Part shown: positions 9,001 through 16,653 of the stretch, piece by piece
Position numbering within the stretch: the first letter of the stretch is position 1
Layout of the letters: every line of letters begins with the position of its first letter
DNA from: Dolomitihabitans soli
Lineage (GTDB): Bacteria; Actinomycetota; Actinomycetes; Streptosporangiales; Streptosporangiaceae
Reading direction: 5' to 3'
Length of the DNA stretch: 64,000 bases
Assembly (NCBI RefSeq): GCF_022213955.1
Contig: NZ_JAKNTW010000002.1
Location: forward strand, 434,001-498,000
Translations under genes and position numbers: made by a program
The notes under the pieces: model-generated
Seen by the model: the letters and a program-made list of their open reading frames with translations, nothing else
Databases searched by the model: none
What the model was told of the DNA's origin: nothing

Positions 9001-9989
9001 ACCGGCTGGTCATGATCGTCCACCACGCGGTCGTGGACCTCTACTCCTGGAACGTGATCACCGAGGAGCTCTCCACGATTCTGCGCGACGGCGGCACCGC
9101 TGCCCTGGACCCGGTCGGCACTCCGTACACCGAATGGGCCCGCCGCCTGGTGGAGTTCGTGCGCGGCGAACCGGAAAGCCTGAACGCCGAATACTGGCTG
9201 ACCCGCGACTGGAGCCGCTGCGTGCCGGTGACGGACACCCGCGCCCAGGGGGTCGAGGGCAACACCCAGGAGCGCACCTTCACCTTCGACAAGGCATGGA
9301 CCCGCCGGTTCGTCGCCGGAGCCGCGAGCTCCGGACTGACCGTGTACGAGTACCTGTTGACCGCACTCGGTGCCGGCTTCAAGAAGTGGCTGGGCGCCCC
9401 CTCCGGTGACCTGCAGGTTCAGCTCGGCGGCCACGGCCGGGAGGACCTGTTCGACGACGTCGACCTGAGCCGTACGGTCGGCTTCTTCAACACCGCCTAT
9501 CCCTTCGCCCTGCCGATGCTCACCGATCCCGCGGACGGGCGACAGGCTCGTGCCGTCGCCGACTTGATCAGGAACATTCCGGGCCGGGGCCTCGACCACG
9601 ACCTGCTGCGCCATCTCCACCCCGATCCGGGGCTGCGCGCCCGGCTCGCCGCCCTCCCCGTGCCCCAGGTGCTCTTCAACTACTGGGGAGAACCCGGCTA
9701 TCTGCACGCGGACGGCGACGGCGGGGACGGCGACGGCGCGGGCCGTACGCCGGGGCCGCTCGGGGACGTCCGTATCGACATCTCCGGAGACGACCGGCCG
9801 CGGGACATGCCCCGCCCCTTCCCGATCGAGATCTACCCCAGCGTCGTCGACGGCTGTCTGACCATCCTGTGGCGCTTCAGCGGTGAGGTCTTCACCGCAG
9901 CCCGGATGAGCGCACTCGTCGAGTCCTACGCCGAAGCCCTGCGCGCGAGCGTTCCCCCTGCCAACTCATCTGCTGAGGAGACCATCTGA
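6078..9989 (+). CDS. NRPS module: vestigial C, A, PCP, E
   Basis: A 1303-residue module. Residues about 1-230 resemble only the C-terminal part of a condensation domain, including the FNETA linker that usually precedes an A domain. The A domain (about 240-735) has FTSGSTGTPKG near 395, LLNAYGPAE near 538 and NRNGKVD near 735. Pocket residues read by eye are roughly D-L-W-A-I-T-A-D-D, which I cannot assign to a substrate. PCP: FFALGGDS near 790. The last domain (about 850-1295) is an epimerase, not a C domain: HHAVVDLYSW near 983, SRTVGFFNT and FNYWGE near 1200. Its EGHGRE motif reads GGHGRE, so the Glu equivalent to GrsA Glu892 is missing. The GTG start has GAGGAG upstream. Confidence 0.88.
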   Translation: MNTTIDVTGLASREFWLRHRDDLRAGSVATAQALGGSYDATPGDLTTARAALTPATRAALIRVTGGRPLLLWVSAAAATALVLRRFGAEGAVTLLAGAPLGQGLPALLGPDPAATFREWLGTVRSVAAQVLENGDADAGTLQSLLQGDLTFTVDAAGDPAAEPGAEAAAALHLGAEEITVTSRLLPAERLSALATGVASVLEQGLADPDRRLADLGVLDETTRHQVLVAFNETAPLDNGRPYRDLLLAQAAQRPDAVAIHDETDSFTYRQLCSYATAVALRLREAGVGPESQVALVAPRSAWFLVMAVGVLFSGGVYVPLDPAMPAGRRDRLMRDAHVVVAGTEVELPQESGTTRLFPQHLREEVESAPGPYSPETVQELLGPPAAPADLAYIIFTSGSTGTPKGAGVEHHSLLNLLATRLPDYGLRPGVEVPQTAPLTFDLSIWQMFAGLTAGSTVCVVPDDVVRDPAALAAMAVEHRFGCLALVPTFVAVLLDHFEDAPDSAAAVRATLGRLIATGEPLSGELARRWHAVMPGVELLNAYGPAEVADDSTGGPVTADEGMYTSVGKVLPNVRVHVLDADLHPVPPGVTGQVYIGGESVGRGYVGQPALTAGAFLPDPFSAEPGQRMYRTGDLGRWRTNGSVELLGRADNQVKLRGRRVELGEIEHAVESCPQVARAIVELLKDDGLERLVAFVTLTPGSAPTAEQIKEFVAGRLPAYMVPNEVLTIGELPRNRNGKVDRKALRVRAAERTVPTAAYTAPRTPLEAELCELWATCLRLERVGVTDDFFALGGDSITGIRIVQAAGRRGIELRPRHVLEHRTVEGLATVARRRAADDADPRAAAHPGADRSPAPLTPAQLAFFARGVPRPDYWNHGVLYAVRRPVTTEEVERAVHLLAERHAMLRARIAPVDGALAQTVSDVPPPVTEFDLREVAADALESRMHASATELHAALDLGAGPVCRAGLLRLPDGLHDRLVMIVHHAVVDLYSWNVITEELSTILRDGGTAALDPVGTPYTEWARRLVEFVRGEPESLNAEYWLTRDWSRCVPVTDTRAQGVEGNTQERTFTFDKAWTRRFVAGAASSGLTVYEYLLTALGAGFKKWLGAPSGDLQVQLGGHGREDLFDDVDLSRTVGFFNTAYPFALPMLTDPADGRQARAVADLIRNIPGRGLDHDLLRHLHPDPGLRARLAALPVPQVLFNYWGEPGYLHADGDGGDGDGAGRTPGPLGDVRIDISGDDRPRDMPRPFPIEIYPSVVDGCLTILWRFSGEVFTAARMSALVESYAEALRASVPPANSSAEETI

Positions 9990-10168
9990 TGACCTACACC
10001 GTCGTGGTGAACGCCGAAGAGCAGTACTCGATCTGGCCCGAGGTCAAGGCCCTGCCGAACGGCTGGAGGACGATCGGCTTCAGCGGTGGCCGGGAGGAGT
10101 GCCTGGCCCATGTCGCGGTGGTGTGGACCGACATCCGCCCCAAGTCCGTGATGACCGCGGCATCGTGA
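9989..10168 (+). CDS. MbtH-family protein
   Basis: A 59-residue protein. MbtH proteins bind A domains and help their folding and activity. The family signature is clear: NAEEQYSIWP near the start, the LPNGW motif, and WTDIRPKS near the end. Its ATG overlaps the stop of the preceding A-PCP-E gene (TGATG), and its own stop overlaps the next gene, so translation is coupled. It is the natural partner of the A domains in this operon. A second MbtH protein serves the siderophore locus at 46868. Confidence 0.93.
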   Translation: MTYTVVVNAEEQYSIWPEVKALPNGWRTIGFSGGREECLAHVAVVWTDIRPKSVMTAAS

Positions 10169-10935
10169 CCCGCACCGAACTGACTCCCCTGCTGTGGCAC
10201 TACGGCGCCGCGCAGGGCACCCGCACCTACGTCCTGGCTCCCTTCGCCGGCGGCAGCGCGTACTCCATGGCCGACTGGCCCCGGCAGCTGCTGCGCGCGG
10301 ACGAGAGCGTCCTCGTGCTGCAGTACCCCGGCCGTGGGCCGCGGGCGACCGAACCGCTGCCGACGAGCCTCGGCGAGCTCGCCGTCGAAGCCGCCCGGAC
10401 GATCCAGCGGCATTCCACGGGCCCGGTGGCCGTCATCGGCCACAGCCTCGGCGGTGTGCTCGGCCACGCGCTGGCCGGGCACCTGGAGAACGCGGGACGT
10501 GAGGTGGAACTGCTCGTCGCCTCCGCGGCCCGGCCACCGTACTCGGCCCGCATGAACGCCGGGCAGATCCTCGCCATGACCGACACGCAGTGGCTCCAGG
10601 AGATCACCCGCTACAGCACGATCGATCCCGAACTGCTCAACGAGTCCGCCGTGGCCGACCTGATCGTGCCGGTCCTGCGCGCCGACTACCTGATGCTCGC
10701 CCGGCACATCCCCGACCACCGCACGCTCGCCTGCCCGGTACTCGCCATCGGCGGCGCGGACGACGTCTGGGTGACCGCCGAGCACCTGGAGTCTTGGGGC
10801 GAGTACACCGACGGGGGCCTGACCACGCGCACGCTGCCCGGCGGCCACTTCTACTTCCGGGACGACCTGACCAGCGTGATCGAGCTGATCCACACCGCCC
10901 TGGACCGCGACCGCGCACGAAAGGAGTACCGGTGA
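10165..10935 (+). CDS. Type II thioesterase
   Basis: A 256-residue alpha/beta hydrolase of the editing thioesterase family, which clears misloaded or stalled carrier domains. The nucleophile elbow is GHSLGG near residue 93. The acid lies in GGADDVW and the catalytic His in GGHFYF near 232. APFAGGSA and YPGRG are typical of the type II group. The GTG start overlaps the MbtH stop by 4 bp. No NRPS-terminal thioesterase is present in this operon, so this enzyme may also take part in release (inference). Confidence 0.9.
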   Translation: MTRTELTPLLWHYGAAQGTRTYVLAPFAGGSAYSMADWPRQLLRADESVLVLQYPGRGPRATEPLPTSLGELAVEAARTIQRHSTGPVAVIGHSLGGVLGHALAGHLENAGREVELLVASAARPPYSARMNAGQILAMTDTQWLQEITRYSTIDPELLNESAVADLIVPVLRADYLMLARHIPDHRTLACPVLAIGGADDVWVTAEHLESWGEYTDGGLTTRTLPGGHFYFRDDLTSVIELIHTALDRDRARKEYR

Positions 10936-12209
10936 AGCCGCTGATCGTGGTGTACGACTTCGGTGCGGCCCAGCCGGGCGACATCGCGGTCGGGCTGGGC
11001 GACTGGGCCACCTGGGTCTTCGCCGCGGAGCGCAACGAGCACACCCGGGCGATGGAGCCGCTGCTCTCACAGTTCGCGCCCATCGTGTGGATCGACGACC
11101 TCGACCAGGCGGTGGCCGAGCTCGGCGGCCGCGGCCCTGGTGGCATCGTGACGTTCAGCGAGAAGGCCCTGCGCCTCACCGGCGAGCTGGCCCACCGGCT
11201 GGGGCTGCCGCAGCACGGACCGGCCACAACCGCCATCCTCACCGACAAGTGGCGACAGCGAAGTGCCCTGCGCGCGGCGGGAGTCGACTCCGTTCGCTTC
11301 CACCGGGTCGACACCGCCGCCCACTGGGCGGACGCGGTCGCGCACGTCGGACTTCCCGCGGTTCTCAAGCCCGCCTTCGGGGGGGCCAGCCGCAACACCT
11401 TCCTCATCGAGGACGAGGCCGACGGACGACGGACCGTCGAACGCCTGCTGGCCGCAGGGGCGCCCGGATACGATCCCGAGGGCGCTCTGGTGCTTGAGGA
11501 GTATCTGGTGGGGCGGGACTGCGCGCCGTTCGGCGACTACGTCTCGATCGAGCAGCTCGTGCAGCACGGCGAGGTCACCGACATCGCCGTGACCGGCAAG
11601 TTCCCCATGGTCCCCCCTTTCAGGGAGACCGGCAGGTTCTGGCCCTCCCCGTTGGATCCGGAGGAGACGGAGCAGGTCTTCGACCTGGCCCGGCGGGCTG
11701 TCACGGCGCTCGGCATCACCACGGGTCTGACCCACACCGAGGCCAAGCTCACCCCCGAGGGGCCCCGGTTCATCGAGGTCAACGGACGGCTCGGCGGCGG
11801 CATCAACGAACTCTCCCGCCGGGCCGTCGGCACGGACCTGATCGAACTCGCCGGCCGGATCGCCCTCGGCGAACGCGTCAGTGTCCCCCCGCTTCCGCAC
11901 GGCCGGGCCTTCTACCAGATCTTCCATCCCGCTCCCCGCGATCCCTGCGAACTGGTCGGGGTCGAAGGCACCGACGAGATCCGAAACCTGCCCGAGGTGA
12001 CCCTCTACCGCCCCTACGCCCGGCCGGGCACTCGGCTGGAGGGCGGCGTCCACACACGGGAACTCGACATCGTCATCGGGGAGACCGCCGGCCTGGCCGA
12101 ACTCGCCACGGTCTTCAAGGACGTGGAGTCCCGGCTGCGGTTCACCTTCGCCTTCCCCGGACAGGCCGGTGTCCGGACTGTCACCGGAGCCGAACTCGGC
12201 CGGCTGTGA
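10932..12209 (+). CDS. ATP-grasp carboxylate-amine ligase
   Basis: A 425-residue ATP-grasp protein. The family activates a carboxylate as an acyl phosphate and joins it to an amine. Visible motifs are VLKPAFGGASRNT (phosphate-binding region, near 147), LVLEEYLVGRD near 187 and the Mg-binding end TEAKLTPEGPRFIEVNGRLGG (270-292). The size and layout resemble L-amino-acid ligases of the BacD kind. In an NRPS operon it could form an amide or dipeptide outside the assembly line, or prepare a building block. The GTG start overlaps the thioesterase stop (GTGA) with AAGGAG upstream. The substrate is unknown. Confidence 0.85.
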   Translation: MKPLIVVYDFGAAQPGDIAVGLGDWATWVFAAERNEHTRAMEPLLSQFAPIVWIDDLDQAVAELGGRGPGGIVTFSEKALRLTGELAHRLGLPQHGPATTAILTDKWRQRSALRAAGVDSVRFHRVDTAAHWADAVAHVGLPAVLKPAFGGASRNTFLIEDEADGRRTVERLLAAGAPGYDPEGALVLEEYLVGRDCAPFGDYVSIEQLVQHGEVTDIAVTGKFPMVPPFRETGRFWPSPLDPEETEQVFDLARRAVTALGITTGLTHTEAKLTPEGPRFIEVNGRLGGGINELSRRAVGTDLIELAGRIALGERVSVPPLPHGRAFYQIFHPAPRDPCELVGVEGTDEIRNLPEVTLYRPYARPGTRLEGGVHTRELDIVIGETAGLAELATVFKDVESRLRFTFAFPGQAGVRTVTGAELGRL

Positions 12210-12248
12210 CACCGGTCCGTACGCCACGACGACCAGGAGGAACGGATA

Positions 12249-13847
12249 ATGCGTGAGACGACCACCGACGAGCCGCCCCAGCAGGGAGGACTCCCCGACG
12301 CGACCGTCCTGGCGCGCGTCTGGGAGGAAGTCCTCGTCGTCGACGGGGTCGGCCCCGACGACGACTTCTTCTCCCTGGGCGGGGACTCGCTCCTCGCCGT
12401 CCAGGTCGTCGGCGTGGCCAGGGAACGCGGGCTGCGACTGACACTCCTGGACCTGTTCAAGAACCCCACGCCGCGCGGCGCCTGCGTCGGCGCGGCGGAC
12501 GCGGAGGACGAAGGACAGGGTGAGGAGCTTCTCTCCGCCCAGGACCGGGCGCTGGTTCAAGGCAGCGCGGAGGCGGCGTACCCCGCCTCCCGTCTCCAGC
12601 TCGGCCTGATCTACGAGAGCCTGCTGAGCGAGGGTGTCCTCTATATCGACGTGGTCTCCCGCTCGATCACGCTCCCCCTCGACCCGTCCGTGCTGCGGCG
12701 GGCCGTCGACCGCGTCACCCGGCGCCACCCGATGCTGCGGACGCGCTTCGACCTGACCACCTTCAGCGAGCCCATGCAGGTGGTCGAGCGGAACGTCGTC
12801 GTACCGGTGGAGACGGCGGACTGGTCAGGTCTGGACCCAGCCGCGAAGGCCGAGCGGTACGACAAGGTCATGCGGGATCTGCAGGCCCCCTTCGACCCCG
12901 AGCGGGCACCGCTGTGGCGCGTGCACGCGGCCGCCACGGGCACCTCGGAATTCCAGCTCGCCTACGCGTTCCACCACGCGGCGCTCGACGGCTGGAGCGA
13001 GTCCGTCCTGGCCAGCGAGGTGGTCCGGCTGTACGCGGCCATGCTGCGCGGCGAGGACCTCGAACTCGCCGACCCCGCGCCCGCGGAGGAGTACGTACGC
13101 CTGGAGCGTGCGGCGCTGCGGGACGACGCGTCCCGGCGGTTCTTCGAGAGCCTGGGCGCCGATGCGGGGGCGAAGCTGCCGGAGCGGGGCGACGGTACGG
13201 GCGATCCCTTCAGAAAAGCCGCGGCTCAGATCCCCGTCGGCGACATCCAGCGGATCCATCAGCTCAGCGCCGAATGGGGCCTTCCGCTGAAGAGCCTGTT
13301 CCTGGCCGCCAACTGTACGGCTCAGGCGGCCCTGACCGGCACCACCGAGGTCACGGTCGGGCTGACCGTGAGCGGTCGGCCGGAGACGGCGGGCAGCGAC
13401 CTGACCATCGGGCTGTTCCTGAACACCCTGCCCTTCCACCTGGATGTGGCCGAGGTGTCCTGGCACACCGCGGCCCGGCGTGCCTTCGAGGCGGAGCGCG
13501 GTCTGCTGGGCCACCGCCGCTTCCCGGACGCCGAGGTGCGCGCGCTGCTCGGCGGCGTCCCCTTCACCACCGTCTTCAACTATGTCCACTTCCACGTCCG
13601 CGACCGGCTCCTGGAAACCGGCCTGGTCACCGCCGACGAGGACCTCAGGGACCCGTCCAGCTTCCCCGTCCGCGTCGAGGTCATCGATGACCCGCGCGGC
13701 CGCGGTCAGCTCCTGGAGGTCGTCGCCGACGAGACCCGGTACGGCGAGGGCACCGCCGAAGAGCTGCTCCAGTACGTCCTGTCCGCGCTGCATCAGATGG
13801 CCGAAGGCCCCGAAGAGCCGGCCCTCGCCGGCCTCCGGAACGCGTAG
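12249..13847 (+). CDS. NRPS carrier-condensation protein (PCP-C)
   Basis: A 532-residue protein with a PCP at the N-terminus (FFSLGGDSL near 40-48) and a condensation domain from about 110 (YPASRLQLGLIYESLL, then HHAALDGW near 243). There is no A domain, so the carrier must be charged in trans, for example by the free-standing A-PCP or by the neighbouring ligase (inference). The C domain would then join this unit to another carrier-bound or free amine. ATG has AGGAGGAA upstream. The gene lies 39 bp after the ligase. Confidence 0.88.
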   Translation: MRETTTDEPPQQGGLPDATVLARVWEEVLVVDGVGPDDDFFSLGGDSLLAVQVVGVARERGLRLTLLDLFKNPTPRGACVGAADAEDEGQGEELLSAQDRALVQGSAEAAYPASRLQLGLIYESLLSEGVLYIDVVSRSITLPLDPSVLRRAVDRVTRRHPMLRTRFDLTTFSEPMQVVERNVVVPVETADWSGLDPAAKAERYDKVMRDLQAPFDPERAPLWRVHAAATGTSEFQLAYAFHHAALDGWSESVLASEVVRLYAAMLRGEDLELADPAPAEEYVRLERAALRDDASRRFFESLGADAGAKLPERGDGTGDPFRKAAAQIPVGDIQRIHQLSAEWGLPLKSLFLAANCTAQAALTGTTEVTVGLTVSGRPETAGSDLTIGLFLNTLPFHLDVAEVSWHTAARRAFEAERGLLGHRRFPDAEVRALLGGVPFTTVFNYVHFHVRDRLLETGLVTADEDLRDPSSFPVRVEVIDDPRGRGQLLEVVADETRYGEGTAEELLQYVLSALHQMAEGPEEPALAGLRNA

Positions 13848-13860
13848 AAAGTCGGTGACC

Positions 13861-15408
13861 ATGTCTTCCAGCCCTCTGGCAACCTATGCGGAGCTCGGCT
13901 TACGTCAGCTGCACGACCAGGACCCCGAGCTCTACGGCCTGCTGGAGCGCGAGCACCGCCGCCAGTCCGAGACCCTCGCCATGATCGCGGCCTCCAGCGT
14001 CGCGCCCGCCTCCGTGACCGCCTGTGAGGGAACGGTGCTCGGCAACGTCACGACCGAGGGGTACCCAGGGGCCCGCTTCCACGCGGGCTGCGAGGTGGTG
14101 GACGAGGTGGAGCGGCTGGCGATCCGCCGTGCCAAGGCGGCCTTCGGGGCCCGGTACGCCAACGTCCAGCCCCACTCGGGCAGCACGGCCAACCAGGCCG
14201 TCATGTTCAGTTTGCTCCAGCCCGGCGACGTGCTGCTCGGGATGGAGCTGAGCGCGGGCGGTCATCTCACCCACGGTTCCCGCGCCTCGGTGTCCGGCAA
14301 CTACTTCAAGCCGATCGGCTACGGCACCGACGCCGCCGGCTGGATCGACATGGACGAGGTCGAACGCCTCTCCAAGGAACACCGACCGCGGCTGATCGTC
14401 TGCGGAGCGAGCGCCTACCCGCGCGAGATCGACTTCGCCCGGTTCCGTGCGATAGCCGATGAGGTCGGAGCCTTCCTGCTCGCCGACATCTCCCATATCT
14501 CAGGTCTGGTGGCGGCCGGGCTGCACCCCAGTCCCATCGATTTCGCGCATGTGACCACGACCAGCACCTACAAGCAGCTCTACGGACCCCGCGGCGGCCT
14601 CATCCTGATGGGCAGGGACGCCGGCACTCCCGTACCCGGCTCTCGTAAGACCCTCGCCGAGACCCTGCAGAGCGCGGTCTTCCCCTATGTGCAGGGCACC
14701 CCGCAGTTGCAGGCCGTCGCGGCCAAGAGCAGAGCGCTGGCGCTGGTGGCGCAGCCCGAGTTCCGGGAGCTGGCCGGGCGCATCGTCTCCGGAGCCGCGG
14801 CGCTGGCCGCGGCGCTGTCCACCGCCGGCTACCACGTCCTCACCGGCGGCACCGACAACCACATGGTGCTCATCGACGTCAGCCGCAAGGGTCTGACCGG
14901 CCTCGTCGCGGAGCAGGCACTCGAGTCGTGCGGAATCATCGTGAACAAGAACAAGATCCCCAACGATCCGCACGGCCCCCGGGTGACCAGCGGTCTGCGG
15001 CTGGGAACGAATCACCTGGCCGCACGTGGCATGGACGACGACGCCGTTCGACAGTGCGCCGCCTTGGTCGACCGTGTGCTGTCGTCCATCCAGGCCACGG
15101 ACACCGGCACCTGGCACCTCGACGAGGCCGTCCGCTCCCGGGCCCGCGCGGACGTGACCGAACTGTGCGCCCGGCACCCCCTGCCCGACCTGGCGCCCGG
15201 GGCCATCGGGAATCACCACCCGCCCAACCGATGGAAGGGCGGCCGCAGGCGCCATTGGCTGCGGCCCTCCCGATCGGCCGGCTATTCGACGCTGCGCAGC
15301 CTGAGGCTGTTGCTGCCCACGAACACGCGGGAGCAGGCCATCGCGGCTCCGGCGATCATCGGGTTGAGCAGCCCTGGCGCGGTCGGCGGCAGGGCGGCCC
15401 CGTTGTAG
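13861..15408 (+). CDS. Divergent serine hydroxymethyltransferase-like PLP enzyme
   Basis: Fold-type I PLP enzyme related to glycine/serine hydroxymethyltransferase. It keeps [24 protein letters not shown], the PLP aspartate region LADISHISG, and a lysine in [13 protein letters not shown]. Against housekeeping SHMT, the Tyr of YAEGYPG is Thr, RYYGG is RFHAG, and the His before the lysine is Tyr. A specialised role fits, such as making an alpha-methylserine or beta-hydroxy amino acid for the NRPS (related enzymes occur in the JBIR-34 and obafluorin pathways). A TTA codon lies at 13900-13902. The natural C-terminus is probably near 15190. The remaining 70 or so residues are read through a hairpin and the antisense strand of a copper-ATPase fragment. 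Confidence 0.88.
   Translation: MSSSPLATYAELGLRQLHDQDPELYGLLEREHRRQSETLAMIAASSVAPASVTACEGTVLGNVTTEGYPGARFHAGCEVVDEVERLAIRRAKAAFGARYANVQPHSGSTANQAVMFSLLQPGDVLLGMELSAGGHLTHGSRASVSGNYFKPIGYGTDAAGWIDMDEVERLSKEHRPRLIVCGASAYPREIDFARFRAIADEVGAFLLADISHISGLVAAGLHPSPIDFAHVTTTSTYKQLYGPRGGLILMGRDAGTPVPGSRKTLAETLQSAVFPYVQGTPQLQAVAAKSRALALVAQPEFRELAGRIVSGAAALAAALSTAGYHVLTGGTDNHMVLIDVSRKGLTGLVAEQALESCGIIVNKNKIPNDPHGPRVTSGLRLGTNHLAARGMDDDAVRQCAALVDRVLSSIQATDTGTWHLDEAVRSRARADVTELCARHPLPDLAPGAIGNHHPPNRWKGGRRRHWLRPSRSAGYSTLRSLRLLLPTNTREQAIAAPAIIGLSSPGAVGGRAAPL
15236..15271. terminator. Hairpin between the SHMT and the ATPase remnant
   Basis: An 8-bp perfect stem, GGCCGCAG (15241-15248) with CTGCGGCC (15259-15266), is extended by G/C pairs around a 10-nt loop. 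It lies just past the stop of the minus-strand ATPase remnant, so it was probably that gene's terminator. It now sits inside the SHMT frame. Confidence 0.55.
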
Positions 15409-15420
15409 GAGAACATCGAG
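15282..15420 (-). pseudogene. 3' remnant of a copper-type P1B ATPase gene
   Basis: Read on the minus strand, this stretch encodes [25 protein letters not shown] and [11 protein letters not shown], then a TAG stop. This is the typical C-terminal transmembrane end of heavy-metal P-type ATPases (usual form [27 protein letters not shown]). Nothing upstream continues the gene: past 15420 the sequence becomes the tail region of the phospholipase-D-like gene. Only about 45 codons survive, so the rest was lost by deletion or by insertion of one of the flanking operons. Confidence 0.75.
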
Positions 15421-15436
15421 CCAGGCCTACAACGGG
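15399..15436. repeat. 11-bp perfect inverted repeat at the junction
   Basis: CCCGTTGTAGG (15399-15409) and CCTACAACGGG (15426-15436) form a perfect stem with a 16-nt spacer. It covers the SHMT stop and the point where ATPase similarity ends. It could be a terminator or a scar of the rearrangement. Confidence 0.7.
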
Positions 15437-15453
15437 CGCGCCAGCCCAAGGGA

Positions 15454-16644
15454 CTACGGAGCGGTGGCCAGGGGGGCGGCGGCGCGCATGGCCTCGAAGT
15501 TGGTGACGTACTGCTGGTAGACGCCGCGGTCGTTGAGCCTCAGCAGGGTCTCGTCGTTGCGGCGCAGCGAGGTCTCGTTGAAGTTGTGGCTGCCGGTGAA
15601 CACCCACCGCGCGTCCCCATCCCCGCCATACGTGCCCTCCACCAGCAGGTACTTCGAGTGGATCCGCCCAGGCAGCGCGCTGCCGTCGCCCAGTGTGCGC
15701 AGCTCGATCCCCGGCGCCCCCTGCAACACCTGCCTGACCTCGTCGTCCATGATCCCGTAGACGATCTGCACCGGGCAGCCCTGAGCGGACAACCGCGCCA
15801 GCCGCTGCGCGATCGCCAGCCGGTAGGCGTCCCACTCCGACATGCCCACCCGGATCTTCGTGCCGCCCGCGCAGCTCACCTCGGACAGGCTCTCCACGAT
15901 GGGGTCCGTCGAGGCGTCCGCGCCGGCCCGGGGGAAGAAATGGGCGCGCACCGAGCCACCGGCCGTGCCGGTCTGGACGACGCGGTAGTAGTCGAGGTTC
16001 TTCTTTTCGGCCGCGAGGTCCTCGAAGTAGCTGTTGTAGGCGGCCGACAGCCGCTGGTTGCGGGGCAGGATGACGGCGTTGTTCCAGTACGTCGTGGAGT
16101 TCAGGTCGGTGAGGTTGGCCGAGGACTGCACGACGACGTCCGAGGCGTGGCCCGCCCGCGAGAACAGGTAGAACTTGTTGTGCTGGCCCTTGTCTCCGAT
16201 GCACGCGGCCGTGCCGCCCGACACGGGGCCCGAGCAAACGTGCAGGTACGACCGCGCCGCGGTGTCGCCGCCCAGCTCGGCCGCCAGCCGCGCGGCCACC
16301 GCGCCGCCCCGGGTGTCGCCGTCCACGATGACCTGCACGTCCACGTCGCGCTTGTGCGCCTTGACGAGCTCGTCGGCGAACTGCGTGCCGGCCGTACCCG
16401 ACATGACGAAGTGCGCGACACGGATGCGCGCGCCGGGCGGCGTCTGGCGGATCAGGCCGCAGAGCTGCTGGACGAGCGCGTCGCCCTGGCCTGTCATCGG
16501 GTTGTTGAAGACGGCGCGGGTGGTGGCCGGCTCGATGGGCGCCTCGGCGCAGGGGGTGGCCGATGCCGCCGAGGTGGGCGCGGACACGGCGAGAGTGGTC
16601 AGTACGGCGGCGGCCAGAGCGGCGGCCAGCGACTTCCTGGGCAT
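15454..16644 (-). CDS. Secreted phospholipase-D-like protein
   Basis: A 396-residue exported protein with a Sec signal ([19 protein letters not shown], cleavage near the ASA region). Two PLD half-sites are visible: HNKFYLF followed by SSANLTD, and [10 protein letters not shown] followed by [10 protein letters not shown]. Such enzymes cut phosphodiester bonds in lipids or nucleic acids. The gene starts 9 bp after the ABC ATPase gene, with AGGAG before the ATG, and is the last gene of the LacI-controlled operon. It may therefore act outside the cell on the material that the importer takes up (inference). The natural substrate is unknown. Confidence 0.85.
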   Translation of the reverse strand: MPRKSLAAALAAAVLTTLAVSAPTSAASATPCAEAPIEPATTRAVFNNPMTGQGDALVQQLCGLIRQTPPGARIRVAHFVMSGTAGTQFADELVKAHKRDVDVQVIVDGDTRGGAVAARLAAELGGDTAARSYLHVCSGPVSGGTAACIGDKGQHNKFYLFSRAGHASDVVVQSSANLTDLNSTTYWNNAVILPRNQRLSAAYNSYFEDLAAEKKNLDYYRVVQTGTAGGSVRAHFFPRAGADASTDPIVESLSEVSCAGGTKIRVGMSEWDAYRLAIAQRLARLSAQGCPVQIVYGIMDDEVRQVLQGAPGIELRTLGDGSALPGRIHSKYLLVEGTYGGDGDARWVFTGSHNFNETSLRRNDETLLRLNDRGVYQQYVTNFEAMRAAAPLATAP

Positions 16645-16653
16645 GGATCGCTC

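Noticed and set aside
6324-9707. Very long open frame on the minus strand opposite the A-PCP-E gene
   Set aside because: No family resemblance and no binding site. It mirrors the high-GC codon bias of the real + strand gene, which has complete NRPS motifs.
8635-9960. Reading the last domain of the 6078 gene as a condensation domain
   Set aside because: HHxxxDxxSW, RTVG-F-NT and FNYWG motifs are of epimerisation domains.
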